From assembly GCA_037176705.1 (NCBI GenBank), contig CM073885.1:219926290-219990289 (forward strand): a DNA stretch of 64,000 bases, written 5' to 3'. Below are positions 13,101-23,575 of this stretch, one piece after another; position 1 is the stretch's first letter, and each line of letters opens with the position of its first letter. Both the position numbers and the translations under genes were made by a program. The notes under the pieces are model-generated. The model was given only the letters and a program-made list of their open reading frames with translations, was not told where the DNA came from and did no database searches. The stretch comes from Molossus alvarezi (Eukaryota; Chordata; Mammalia; Chiroptera; Molossidae).

Positions 13101-16100
13101 CACATGCCTGGGTTGTGGGCTCGATCCCCAGTCTGGGCCATGCATTAGGCAGCCCATCAATGTTTCTCTCTCTTTCCCTTCCTCTCTCTCAAAAAAAAAA
13201 AAAAAAATCAAACATATTTTTAAAATGTTGTATTTCCCAAATACCTCAATATAATTAAAGTATAGCTAAATGGTGAGATGACATATAATGAAGATTTTGT
13301 TTACTAAAGAATGAGAATATTGGGTATTGATGTTAAATACTATAACCAGTACATAAAGTTTTATTGTCATTTATCTCATTTGCTAGATTTTGAATAAACT
13401 TAAAAACATTTTTTAAAATATAAAGAATACTATTCCATAGAATTTGCTAACCTTTTTAAAAATCTTTATTGTTGAAAGTATTACAGATTTCTCCTTTTTC
13501 CCCCCGATTGACCCCCCTCCTTCCTGCTCCTGCCTCTCCCCCCAGCCTTCACCCCACTATTGTCTATGTCCATTGGTTATACCTATATGTTCTTTGGTTT
13601 ATCTCTTTCCACCCCCTTGCTAACCTTTTATAAAAGAGAATTCTTAGCATGTTCTTGATGATAACTTGGAACTTAACTTGTTTTCTTTTAATTTCATGTT
13701 TTAATTGTTCTCTTATAGAATGTTTCTCCATCCCAGAGAGATGAAGTGATTCAGTGGCTGGCCAAACTCAAGTATCAATTCAACCTTTACCCAGAAACAT
13801 TCGCTCTGGCTAGCAGTCTTTTGGACAGGTTTTTAGCTACTGTAAAGGTAATTATTTTAGGATACACTTAAACATGACCTCCTGTTTAAGGGTTTAAATG
13901 CTAAACTAGGGGCAATTAGTAAACATTCTATAAGATGGAAAGCAATGGGAAAACCTTCGTTGATATATGTACCTCTAAGACATCATGTCTTCTAATGCTT
14001 TAAATTAAGAAATGTAATTTTTTTTTCTACAAGTATTCCTAACTTATACTTAACCTATCAAATTTTTGATCTCCTGATTTTAATACAAACCATATATAGC
14101 ATTGGCATAATGTTTAGTCATCTTTTAACACATTGATGTATTAATGTGACAGTTAATCAAACTAGAAAAGTGTAAGCATGTTGCACATTTTCTGTCACTT
14201 CTTGTTTATTGAATGTTGTGTGGTTTTCTGAACAGTATATACTCCCTTGAAGTATACATTTGGAGCATAACAAGATGAACTGAACTGTCATAAAATAACT
14301 TGTATTTTTGTTGAATGGCAGCATACCTATATATGAGTAAGTTTCATATTGTCCCTGTTATTATATCTTTGGTCATATTATGCAAAATCAGTCATAGTGG
14401 GCCCTCAACAGATTTAAAGCATAAAATTGGTATTTATTTAATGACAAGGCATAAAAAGTAAAAAAGCGACTCAGTTGTTATTTGTATGCCTAGGAATATG
14501 TAAGCAGGGGAAACTATGAATTCATTACTGAGAGTACTGCACTCTTTCATATTGGGAATAAAGAGTAGAAGCCATAGAATTTGGATGACTATTCAGTTAC
14601 CTTTTATGTTTCAAACTAAATAGCCATCCAAATTCTTAAGTCTAGGGACTTAAAAAACCCTAATTATAATGATACTAATTGCCTGAAATCTGAGTTGTCT
14701 GAGATGCCTACTTTATTTCAGTATCAAGTCCCCCCATCCCTCCACCATAGCTCCTTACAACAATTTCCCTTTCACAGAGAAAGATGTGTTTAAGGTCAGT
14801 GTCCTTTCTTGGGTTGTGTATTCTTCAAAAATTATTAATGAACTAGTTTCTGTTATAGAAAAAAATTATTACTGACCTTATTAAACTTTTTTCTTTATTG
14901 ATTTTAGAGAGAGAAGTAGAAACATCTCTGAGAGACAACATTGATTGGCTGCCCCATGCCCCCCACTGGGGATTTGGTCCACAACCTGGGCATGTGCCCT
15001 GACTGGGAATCAAACCGGCAACCTCTTGGTGCATGGGTCGACGCTCAGCCACTGAGACACACCAGCCAGGCTTATTAAACATTTTAAACTGATTTGGGCA
15101 AGGTCCTAACACAATTAGATAATTTTGCCAAGTGTGATCTCATTTTTTCATATTTCTTATTTAATGGGTCCTACCATGTTACTAGCATCAGATACTACTG
15201 TTATTTACAGATGGTTAGTTTATATTGAAATAATCTAAAAATGTATTCATAGTTTAAGAAAAGGCACTTAAACTATACCATAAAGGGGCTACAACGGTGA
15301 ATAGAGCCTTAATTCTAGCTGAGCAGAATGAAGTGCTATGAAGCTCTAAAAGTATGGCGCCTGACCCCTCTCCCAGACTTGCTGATTTCTGAATCTTTAG
15401 TAGGTGAGATCTGTATGTTTGTATTTAAAGAATACATCTTGATGTACATCTAGGACATAGAACTACAGTTTGTTTAAAAATAAAAGCACCCATTTGCTGC
15501 TTGGATTCTTTTTATTACTAAGTTTATCATTGGTGCCCTTGATTTAGGGGTTGCATTGCCTACCCAAAGTTACCAACTGTTGGGCTCTTTTCCTTGTAAT
15601 GAACTCTGATTACCTCAAGGATGTGGGTTTGATATGTTGTATACATAGTTGAAATAAGGGAGCCTGGAAAACTCATAGTAACAAGATCTGACTCACTTCC
15701 TAGATCACTTGTGTGGCGTCACTTAACTTCTGGAACTGTTTTCTCATTTATGAAAAGATGTGCTAGACATGACAATACTTTCTAAACTGGATTAACTGAT
15801 TAGTATGAATGATTATTTTAAAATATTGATAGTATTGAACCAGTTTTTGTTATCTCATGCAGGCATCGGATTCTAAGATTCCTAGACAGTATGCCACTTG
15901 TACTGAGGCAGTGGTCATTGGCATGTTTGTTAAATAAGTTAATTAATCAGGACCATACTCTGGTCATCAGAAAGCTTCCCCAATATCACGGTAATGAATG
16001 TAATATTTAAATATAAAATACATTGACACAGGTTTTCTTTGTTGTATAACTTAACCTCTGTGTCATTCAATGTAATTGGACTAGATTGTTTTGGTTATTT

Positions 16101-19100
16101 AAAACTGGGTTTTGATGCTGGGTTGGTAAACCCTTATTTTACCAGTAAGGTAGAAACTGGGCCAACTGATTATAGATATGGAAAACAGGCAAATTCAAGC
16201 CCTACTGTGGGTGTCAAACCTAAGAAGTTTTTTAACCCACTGATTGATTCAGTATATATTTAAGATCCTTTCAGTTCTTATCATTGAACTTGAATATATA
16301 GTTTTTTGCATATGAACATTAATAATTAGAAAGTTTCTACTCATCTGTTGTCATCCTATAATTTTTTTAAGCATTTGAAATATATTAATAGCCTTTTTAT
16401 ATTCTCTTCTGTTTAATTCTCCTAGCACTTAGTGTGTTAATTTTACTGATATGATAGGTAAAGAGAATACAACTAGCTTGAAAAATAAACACACACATAC
16501 ACACAAATACTTTTAACTTGGATAATTGTATTTATTAAATTAAAAATTGTCTTCTAAAATCAAGCTTTTCTCTGCTGGATAGAAATGAACTTTGGCTAAC
16601 TAGCATTGGTTGAACTTCCAGCTATGGAATGACCCTAGTGTTTCGATAGAATATGGCTAAGTTTGTGATCTTAGAAAGATACCAGATTAAGGAATCAGAT
16701 TAATTGCTTCCCTTCAACTGTATGCATACTTGTCTCATCTGAATATTTAGTTTTTAAAAATAAACTCAACTTTTTGAAGAATCACTAAGTTGCTTTTTCC
16801 CTCTTCAAAATTTTAGGCCCATCCAAAATACTTGAGTTGTATTGCAATCAGCTGTTTTTTCCTAGCTGCCAAGACTGTTGAGGAAGATGAGGTAAATATT
16901 TTCCTTTAAAGATTAATTGTTTCTTTTTTTAATATTTCTTTCCGTTTATTCACTTGCTTTTGTTTACTAAAACAGAAATTGAAAATAAAAGTTGTCTTTC
17001 TTCTCCTCCCTGTCCCGTTCTCTTTGCTTTGGATAGAGAATTCCAGTACTGAAGGTGTTGGCAAGAGACAGTTTCTGTGGATGTTCTTCTTCTGAAATTC
17101 TGAGGATGGAAAGAATTATTCTGGATAAATTGAATTGGGACCTTCACACAGCCACACCATTGGATTTTCTTCACATTGTAAATATACCTGAAGTTTTTTA
17201 GTTTCTTACTTTAATATATAGTCCTTTTTCGGTAACTTGAAAAGTAGATTGCCTGTTCGTTTTGTTCTGATTCTTAGGAAGAGAGAATTTACTGTAATTA
17301 GCTAAGGAAAAATTATAAATTAGGATGTATATCAAATCACTGAAGCTAAAATTTCAAACTTAAAATTGAAAATTGAGTAAAACTCAAGGTTTCATCAATT
17401 TCTATACATAATTTACCTAGATAGTTAAGTAAAACGAGAATGATTTTATGATATTTTTTTTCCAGTTCCATGCCATTGCAGTGTCAACGAGGCCTCAGTT
17501 ACTTTTCAGTTTGCCCAAACTGAGCCCATCTCAACATTTGGCAATCCTAACCAAGCAACTACTCCACTGTATAGCCTGCAACCAACTTCTGCAATTCAAA
17601 GGGTCCATGCTTGCTCTGGCCATGGTTAGTTTGGAAATGGAGAAACTCATTCCTGATTGGCTTCCCCTTACAATTGAACTGCTTCAAAAAGCACAGGTAC
17701 GTGTCAGTCTAAATAGTGTTCATTTTAAGTATATCTCTTATTTGGGTAAATAGGGTTACCACATGGTTATAAAACTAAGAGACATTTTTATTCTTGTAAT
17801 GGCAAACCATTTTTAAGAGTAGATAAGGATGAAGTAAGTTACACTTTAAATTTATAGGCTAATCTTCCTCCCCCCCCCCCCCCAAAGCTTATATAGTATA
17901 TTCTTGATTCTTCTTAACCCTTCTTCTAGGTTACTTAAAATCTTTAAGAATCTGGAAAAATTTAATATGATTTCCTAACTGCATTTGTAAGTTTTATTAT
18001 TGTACTTCCATACTTCATTCATTTTATAAAAGATAGGTCAAAAATATAAATTGTAAGAAGTTGCTTTTTAGACAAGGACATAATTTAGTGTTGTCTAGCA
18101 AGTGAAGTGTTTGCATCAGAGTTTGGCAAGTAGAAGCTATCTTTCTGAAAGAGGTTTTGTCCTGGTAGTTCCTGTTAATTGTCTGAGATTACTCCGTAAC
18201 TTGTATCTGCAAATTGGTGTAAAATGTTTTGGGTCAATTAAATTTTTATCAACAATCTGTATGAAATGTAAGGGTTTAATGGAGAAATTCTCATTCCAAT
18301 GGGAAGTTAGTAATGGTGCTATATATTAGCAATTACTTTGAGAGAATTCATATCACCAAGTAGAACTTACAAGTTTATATCTGAAAACCTTACTCCTCTG
18401 CCAACTGAATCCATAAAACACTTACGAATTTACGTTCCCTTTATATGTCCCTATTCTCATTTGGCAATATTTTGATTTGTTTTACTGGATTTTATTTAGA
18501 GAAGGCTTAAATTCTGAGCTTAAAAACATTTTTTAACATAGAAGAACTAATTTTAGCAAAGAGCTGCAGTTATTAATAAAATTTATAAAAGAATGCTATA
18601 AAATAGAAACGAGAATAATATTTGAATTTGATGTTTTATATAAGATAGTTATAATTGATGATCTTATAGATGTGAGCTGTAAAGATTAGCAGACATATAA
18701 GAAGTACCTTAGGGCTACCTCTCGGCTTTGTGAATTTCAGGCCCTAGTTTATGAGCAGAGAAAGGCTGAGAATCTTTTCATAAAGACAATGATCAGAGCA
18801 ACGTATTAGCCAGAGCACCATCCCTCGTCTGTGTGTTTTGTTCCACTGTTTGTTTGTTTTTTTTATCATGGTTTAGCTTGTTCTTCATTCCTGGGACATG
18901 TGATATTAATATTAGTAACACAGGCTGTTTCTTCTTTATAAGCGAGATATGTTCTTTTAATAGCATTTGTTAAATTGAAATAATTGAGAAGTGTTTATTT
19001 CCATTGAAATCATGTTGTAATGAAAGTAAATCCTAGGAGATAGTTTCTAACTATTCTCATGAAATAGCAACTATCATAAACCACCATACCATATACATAA

Positions 19101-22100
19101 ATAGTGTGGCACAGAAAATTTATTTTGCCTACCTAGAGTGTTGGGAAAATGAAATTGAATATTAATCATTACATTATGTTAGACTATGCAAGTAGGGAAG
19201 GGACATTAATAGAAAACCAATATTATATTTTTAATTTTTTTATTGGAACAAATAACATATTTCTAAATGCCACCTGACTTGGTCTGTGTGCCTATTCCCA
19301 AGCTAGTACACAGAAAATTTGCTCTGAATTGTTGCTGTCACAGAGAAAGGACAGACTTTGAAGCATAAATAATAAGAATGTTGTAAGTAGCATGTGTATT
19401 CTGTAGCTTTGAGGGCTTGTTCCCTACTGAACAATCCTGGAGAATCTACTTCTCTTTCATAAGTCTTCTGGTACTAGAAGAAGAATGTTCACTGAAACGT
19501 GTTCCTCCTTTACTGAAGGAGTATTATAAACTTGGAATTGAAGGAATCTTCTTAGAAGTCATTTTGTTCAATTCCTTTATTTTATACCTGAAGTCCAGGG
19601 AACATGGTGCTTTCTCAGAGACATACAGGACTACTTAGTAGTAGAATCAAAACAAAACAAAACAAAAAACCACAGTGCTTTTTCAATACCACACAAACCT
19701 TAGAGATTCTAGCCCACTGGTTTTTAGAGTTTCTTTTAGAACTGGAACCTTCCCTCACCCCCAACAAAATCTGTACACACACAATCCCAGAATACAAAAT
19801 AGAAAAGTTATTACTTTGAAATACGTGTTTGGGTCAGAGACCTGTTTGGGTCCAGAGTCCTATGCAATATGGCCTCTTCCCTTCTATAAACTTTTTGGAT
19901 ATAGTTTGAAAACCATTGTTCCATTCTTTTATATAATATATAGTTTATAGTCCACAAATATTTATTGGGAACTCTCTGATCTAGGCACTGGGGATACAGT
20001 GATTCTAAAAAGAAAGTCTCTGCCCCATGTAGTATTCAAGTTACAGTGGGGGAGATAATTAACAATGAGTAAGATCAGAAAACTTGAGAGACTTTGGAAC
20101 TTGATCTTAGCAGCTCTCTAAAACCATCTTGAACTGGTGGCCAACCCTTATGGCCCAAACCTGATGGCTCTTGATTCTTCAAGACTCAGTTCTGTCTTTG
20201 CTAAGTTCACCCATGTTTAGGTAGAAACACAGTGTCTAAAAGTTTTGTGATTAGACCCGTGACAAAGCCATAGTAATATCAGATATTACTCCTGGATTTC
20301 TGATCCTAGTATAGGAAATTCTAGCTTCAGATTTGTGGTATCATGCCAGAATCACTTCTGAAATGTTTCCCATTGCTCTGGTATGAGAGGACTGCCAGGT
20401 CTTTCACAGATATCTCATGCCACAATCAATAGCTCTGCCTGTTTCCTCTGGACTTCCAAGTACAGCCGGTGTCCCCTCGTTTGAAAGGCAAGCTTCCTCC
20501 TAGTTCTCCCATCCCTGTTAACTCTTATGCTGCCTGTTGGTCACTATTCTGAGATGGCTAAACCCTTTTCTCTTTTTACCCTTTCTCTCCTTGTTCTAAT
20601 TCTGTGGCTAAACTTAATGTCCTTTTTCTGACGGATGTGGCCCACCTTTAATATAGGCTGTTAAATTCTACCCAAATCAGTGTGGTGGTCTCCCTACACT
20701 AGCCAGGCAGCGGTCAGAGTAGATGTTCCCTGCATGGTATAGTTAAAAATGAGAGTAGTGAGTTAAAGCAGCAGATCCTCCTTATCAGGGGTTCCCAGTT
20801 CTTCTTGAAGGTGCCTAATGTCAGACTATTGTAGTAGGATTTTTCAGTGCTTCATGCTGCCCTGCTGCCCAATGAACCGGGGTCCTTCTGAACCTATTGC
20901 TTATGTCATGCTGTTCTGTTCCCCCTTTCCAGCAGTAACCTGTTTGGTTGTCTGCTCTGTAAACTTTCGATGTCTAATCTCTAATATCTCTTTAGTTCTA
21001 TTATTTTCTGCTAGTCCTCACCTCTAAAATATAGCTACCTATTTACTTACTTTTTTCACAGAGAAAGATAATGACAGTCTTCCTTTTACTTAAAATACAT
21101 CTTTTCAGAATTCTGCTGTGGTATTATGCCTAATGATCAAGGCAGTAGAATATTTATGGTACTTTTACTTTTCTGGGCCACTAAATATTATTCATTTGCT
21201 AAAGCACAGTTTATTAAATTAGGTACTTGAGAAATAATTTTTACACTATAGGCTTTTTTCACTTCCCAATTTCTGTCTCTTATTTCTATTACCTCTCTTT
21301 TGTAGGCTTCTTGAAGTATGGGCTAGGGTATCAATCACCTTAAAGGAACTCTGAAATCCCATCCCTCTCCTGTGTGCTTTGTTCCACTTTTTTCCTGGGT
21401 AGCAAGTAATGGATATATTTAGAGATTAAAAATCATTTGTGACCAAATGTGTTCTTGCAAAGTTTATTCTTTTCCTTTATTCTATCTGTGGTATTGCAAA
21501 TAGTCATGCTTGTGTGCTACAGGTTATATATATGAATGAGACTTGGTTAAGAAATCTCAAAAAATGCTTTTTAAATGCACAAGGGCTCCCTTGATAGTTA
21601 GTCAAGATAGGTTTCCAGGAGGGTGATCATAATTAGCCAGACCTGGAAGGTAATAATAGGTAGGTAATATAATTTCAACAAGTAGAAACGGGATGCGCAA
21701 CGGTAAAGTAAGAAAGGGTAAGATTTTTCCAGAATAGAGAGCAGGCCTGTTTACCAGGAATATAGAGCACAGACTGGGATATGCTAGGAAATAAGGCTGG
21801 AAAAAAAGGTTGGGGTCAGCTGTGTTAATAGCAAGCTAAAGAGGTTAGGTTATTGCTGGTAGGAATTAGGGCGCCACTAAAGAAATATGAATAGGGGAGA
21901 AAAATGTATGTTGTTAGAGGAAGATTATTTTGACTACAGTTTTAATTTTTATATCAGCAAAGATGATAGAGCAGTCTATGTTAATTATCGAACTTTTTTT
22001 TTTTTTAAATTAATCCCTGTCCTAGATGGATAGCTCCCAGTTGATCCACTGTCGGGAGCTTGTGGCACATCATCTTTCTACTCTGCAGTCTTCCCTGCCT

Positions 22101-22469
22101 CTGAATTCCGTTTATGTCTACCGTCCCCTCAAGCACACCCTGGTGACCTGTGACAAAGGAGTGTTCAGATTACATCCCTCCTCTGTCCCAGGCCCAGATT
22201 TCTCCAAGGACAACAGCAAACCAGAAGTGCCAGTCAGAGGTACAGCAGCCTTCTATCCTCATCTCTCAGCTGCCAGTGGGTACAAGCATACCTCTGCTAA
22301 ACGCAAAGTAGAGGAAATGGAAGTGGATGACTTCTATGATGGAATCAAACGGCTCTATAATGAAGATAATGCTTCAGAAAATGTGGGTTCTGTGTGTGGC
22401 ACTGATTTATCAAGGCAGGAGGGACATGCTTCCCCTTGTCCTCCTTTGCAGCCTGTGTCTGTCATGTAG
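1051..22469 (+). CDS. CCNI: Cyclin I, complete coding sequence (six exons)
   Basis: Join 1051-1164, 13719-13847, 16817-16891, 17037-17177, 17466-17696 and 22026-22469. The exons add to 38+43+25+47+77+147 = 377 codons, all introns are GT-AG and all junctions fall between codons. The product matches cyclin I as I remember it, from the [10 protein letters not shown] start to the PPLQPVSVM end. Cyclin I is an atypical cyclin: its level does not follow the cell cycle, it is abundant in post-mitotic cells such as neurons and podocytes, and it is reported to bind and activate CDK5 and protect against apoptosis. The cyclin box spans roughly residues 43-142, including [10 protein letters not shown] (46-55) and [10 protein letters not shown] (97-106). 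The C-terminal third is low in complexity, with a basic KRK followed by an acidic stretch (about 322-343). The untranslated first exon and promoter lie left of the window. The gene converges on SEPTIN11. Confidence 0.97.
2646..2885 (-). mobile_element. VES-type SINE, subfamily B, antisense
   Basis: T-run followed by AATCCTCACCCAAGGACA and ending AACTGGCCAGGGC. An 11-bp direct repeat CATACTTAATT (2635-2645 and 2886-2896) is the target-site duplication, so the copy is complete and fairly young. Confidence 0.9.
3740..3890. repeat. MER5A-like DNA transposon remnant
   Basis: The stretch with ATCAGAATAACTTGGGAGGC, CCAGGCCCCATCC and a later AATTTGTATTT resembles the MER5A consensus of the hAT-Charlie group as I remember it (CATCAGAATCACCTGGAG..., GGGCCCCACCC, GAATTTGCATTT). 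It is degenerate and has no coding capacity. Confidence 0.45.
4609..4788 (+). mobile_element. VES-type SINE, degenerate, sense
   Basis: CTAACCAGTGTGGCTCATCCC head, CAGGGCATGTGCCTGGGTT block, GGGGGCATGCAGGAGGTAGC, pyrimidine-rich tail and CTCTCTCTAAAATAAAA. More diverged than most copies here. Confidence 0.8.
6641..6891 (-). mobile_element. VES-type SINE, subfamily B, antisense
   Basis: T-run, ATCCTCACCCGAGGACATTT, a GA-rich stretch, AAACATCGATGTGAAGGGAC, and ending AAACCGGCCAGGGC. It is nested in the old L1 block. The flanks carry similar GTG(T/C)TTTTTCTTTTT sequence that probably represents the target duplication. Confidence 0.9.
6962..7192 (-). mobile_element. VES-type SINE, older intermediate form, antisense
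   Basis: Starts TTTTTTAATCCTCATCCAAG like subfamily B, but continues with TTATTAATTTTTAGAGAGAG and the GCTTTGACAGGGAATTGAAC block of subfamily A, ending CCTGTCCAGGGCC. Flanking ATTTGTTTTTT on both sides is the likely target duplication. Confidence 0.8.
8630..8839 (-). mobile_element. VES-type SINE, subfamily A, antisense
   Basis: T-run, TTGATTTTAGAGAGAGAGGA, GGCATGAGCCCTGACAGGGA, ending GAGCCACCCTGGCCAAGCC. An 8-bp duplication AATTACTA (8614-8621 and 8840-8847) flanks it. Confidence 0.88.
11229..11388 (-). mobile_element. Old SINE fragment of VES type, antisense
   Basis: TTTTATTGATTTTGGGGG, GTATGTGCCCTGACTGGGGA and CCCAGCCAGGGC survive. Imperfect duplications TCTAAAATCAGTATTT (from about 11208) and TCTAAGATCAGTCTTT (from about 11388) flank it, so it is an older insertion. 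Confidence 0.75.
12371..12604 (-). mobile_element. VES-type SINE, intermediate form, antisense
   Basis: TTTTTTTAATCCTCACCCAA followed by GGATATGTTTATATTGATTT, GAAACATGG-like block, TGCCTTGACCAGGAATCGAA and CTGAGCCACTGGTCAGG. It combines the terminal motif of subfamily B with the body of a general VES SINE. Confidence 0.82.
12797..13009 (+). mobile_element. VES-type SINE, subfamily A, sense
   Basis: TGCCTGGCTGGTGTGGTTCA head, ATGCACCAAGAGGTTGCCAG, GTCAGGGCACATGCCCAGG, pyrimidine-rich tail and AAAATCAATAAAGAAAATAA. A perfect 13-bp duplication AATGTTATATTAC (12784-12796 and 13010-13022) marks a young insertion. It is in CCNI sense and carries an AATAAA. Confidence 0.92.
13023..13207 (+). mobile_element. 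VES-type SINE, third variant, sense
   Basis: ACCGGTGTGGCTTAGTGGAT head, but GGACTGAGAAGTCCCGGTTT replaces the ACCAAGAGGT block, then GTCAGGGCACATGCCTGGGT, a CTCTCT-rich tail and a run of about 17 A. It abuts the previous SINE directly. Confidence 0.85.
13461..13616 (-). mobile_element. Severely 5'-truncated L1 3' end, antisense
   Basis: AATCTTTATTGTTGAAAGTA then a C-rich stretch, GTCTATGTCCATTGGTTA and TTCTTTGGTTTATCTC resemble the 3' end of bat L1 elements. A roughly 17-bp duplication beginning TTGCTAACCTTTT (13444-13460 and 13617-13633) flanks it, which shows target-primed insertion. It is about 100 bp upstream of CCNI exon 13719-13847. Confidence 0.7.
13719..13847 (+). CDS. CCNI: CCNI coding exon 2, start of cyclin box
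   Basis: Acceptor CTCTTATAG ends at 13718 and donor GTAATT starts at 13848. The 129 nt encode residues 39-81, from [13 protein letters not shown] to [18 protein letters not shown] is the counterpart of the first helix of the cyclin box, and [10 protein letters not shown] is the conserved second helix with the family's LDRFL motif. Confidence 0.97.
13848..16816 (+). other. CCNI: CCNI intron 3
   Basis: About 3 kb of AT-rich intron with one SINE (14887-15070). A short stretch near 15365-15435 (GACTTGCTGATTTCTGAATC) resembles a MER5A-type remnant. Nothing else was recognised. Confidence 0.75.
14887..15070 (-). mobile_element. VES-type SINE, subfamily A, antisense
   Basis: TTTATTGATTTTAGAGAGAG, CATGTGCCCTGACTGGGAAT and GAGACACACCAGCCAGG. 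A perfect 10-bp duplication CTTATTAAAC (14877-14886 and 15071-15080) flanks it. Confidence 0.9.
16817..16891 (+). CDS. CCNI: CCNI coding exon 3, cyclin box core
   Basis: Acceptor ATTTTAG ends at 16816 and donor GTAAAT starts at 16892. The 75 nt encode residues 82-106, including [15 protein letters not shown]. Lys100 and Glu103-104 of the LAAKxxEE motif correspond to the Lys and Glu that contact the kinase in other cyclins, so the kinase-facing surface looks intact. Confidence 0.97.
17037..17177 (+). CDS. CCNI: CCNI coding exon 4
   Basis: Acceptor TTTGGATAG ends at 17036 and donor GTAAAT starts at 17178. The 141 nt encode residues 107-153, from [13 protein letters not shown] to [25 protein letters not shown] is the typical helix 4-5 segment of the cyclin box. 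The intron before it is only 145 bp. Confidence 0.97.
17466..17696 (+). CDS. CCNI: CCNI coding exon 5
   Basis: A strong acceptor, a T-run then CCAG, ends at 17465; donor GTACGT starts at 17697. The 231 nt encode residues 154-230, from [11 protein letters not shown] to ELLQKAQ, forming the second half of the cyclin fold. Reading past the donor stays open for only 19 codons, to a stop at 17753, so the splice is needed for the normal C-terminus. Confidence 0.97.
17697..22025 (+). other. CCNI: CCNI intron 6, 4.3 kb
   Basis: Non-coding and free of recent SINEs. It holds a run of 14 C at 17870-17883 and an L2-like fragment near 19945-20070 (ATTTATTGGGAACTCTCTGA, CACTGGGGATACAG). Several short ORFs (18102-18329, 19417-19638, 20818-21027) have no recognisable product. 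Confidence 0.7.
22026..22469 (+). CDS. CCNI: CCNI last coding exon, C-terminal region
   Basis: Acceptor CTGTCCTAG ends at 22025 and the TAG stop is at 22467-22469. It encodes residues 231-377. The start [13 protein letters not shown] completes the last helix of the cyclin fold. The rest is a Pro/Ser/Thr-rich tail with a KRK basic patch (about 322-324) followed by [18 protein letters not shown], and it ends PPLQPVSVM. This exon carries most of the differences I can recall from human (for example [16 protein letters not shown]), as expected for a flexible tail. Confidence 0.97.
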   Translation: MDSSQLIHCRELVAHHLSTLQSSLPLNSVYVYRPLKHTLVTCDKGVFRLHPSSVPGPDFSKDNSKPEVPVRGTAAFYPHLSAASGYKHTSAKRKVEEMEVDDFYDGIKRLYNEDNASENVGSVCGTDLSRQEGHASPCPPLQPVSVM

Positions 22470-23575
22470 CTTCAGCTGTTACCTTTAAGTGCAAACTGAA
22501 GTCTACTACTCTGGGAACAGAAACATGGAAAACCAGGGGAGGTATATACCTAATCAGGCTGATTTGAAGTGAGCCAGAAAAAAACAAAACCATCTATTAG
22601 TGTGGCTAATTATAGTTCAACATTATTTAAGCACTTAAAGACCAAAAAAAGTAAAAAACTCAAAAGATCCAATAATTTTTTAAGTAAAAAATTTGTCAGT
22701 TCTACCTTTATTCTGCTAAAATGTAATGTAGGTTGCCCCCATGTCAAAAATTCACATTCAGTGTTGTTTTTTTCCCTAAGTTCCAAATTTCATAGCTAGC
22801 AAACTCTATCCCCCATGTCCTAATTTTCCTCTTGCTTTTGCTTGCTTTTTTATTGAATACTTAATGAATTTTATGCATGTTGATCTATAGCTTGACTTCC
22901 ACTGATTAGGAAACCCTCAAATTATTTTTTAGCAATTTAGTGAACAAATTATTTCAGTTTGACAGCCATGTTTAATCCATGATTCAAATTCAAGTTAATC
23001 AGAAAGGATACTTCAAAATTGCCCCATATGAATCAGAGATTATATTATCACGTTGATTTTTGTGATCATCTTGTTTCAATTTCTAGGATTTGGAAACAAA
23101 ATTATTTTTATTTTTGATGATCTTAAACTGAAACTTAAGAGTGACATGTAATTACAACACTCAGATTTGTTGAAAGCATTTTTGACATTTGGATAAGAAG
23201 TTTGTGATAAATATGTTCAGGCACTTATCAAAGAAACATGTAACAACTAAAATTTAGATTTTTATTTTGGTAACTGATCAGTCCTTTTCACTCTATAAAA
23301 TTGTAAGAGAGACTGTCTTGATGTTGGGGCAGTTCTGTGATTGGGTAACATGTAATAACTGAATTCAATACCCTACTTCTATGTTAAGCTATTAGGATTT
23401 TCTCGATAAAAGTTATTCTCTCTGCCTCCCAAGCCTCCCTATGTTTCTCTTAATGACTTCTGGAATCCGAGCTCCCTGTGCAGTCTGAAGAAGGTATTGC
23501 AGCCAGAACCAACCATGTACTGATGATGATAAAAGCCTCTGGTAGCAATAAACGTTGTCCTTAACCCCGTTGTAT
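22470..23575 (+). other. CCNI: CCNI 3' UTR (extent inferred)
   Basis: About 1.1 kb of AT-rich sequence follows the stop codon without repeats. The first canonical AATAAA on this strand after the stop is at 23547-23552 and is followed by a GT/T-rich stretch around 23570-23590. A transcript ending near 23570 would have a 3' UTR of about 1.1 kb. Later AATAAA motifs at 23671 and 24815 could serve longer forms. The end point is an inference. Confidence 0.6.
23547..23552 (+). terminator. CCNI: Candidate CCNI poly(A) signal AATAAA
   Basis: First AATAAA downstream of the CCNI stop codon, in the context GGTAGCAATAAACGTTG. A GT-rich element follows within 40 bases (CCGTTGTATCTTTTT). Position and context fit the main cleavage site, but no transcript data were available. 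Confidence 0.6.

Larger units (their letters stand above)
1165..13718 (+). other. CCNI: CCNI intron 2, 12.5 kb, repeat-rich
   Basis: Non-coding, bounded by GTAATG and TCTTATAG. It contains nine SINEs, a large old antisense L1 block at about 4.9-7.5 kb and a short L1 3' end, listed separately. Outside these (1165-2640, 2900-3740, 7500-8620, 8850-11220, 11400-12370) I see only AT-rich sequence; 7540-8060 weakly resembles an old antisense L1M or HAL1 3' region. Confidence 0.85.

Noticed and set aside
12798..13148. Possible tRNA genes and a 116-codon frame
   Set aside because: The GGCTCAGTGGTTGAGC-like segments and GGTTCGATTCC-like boxes are tRNA-derived SINE heads; the frame runs across two adjacent SINEs. 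The same applies to the other SINE-borne frames, for example at 8474-8836 and 51651-51945.
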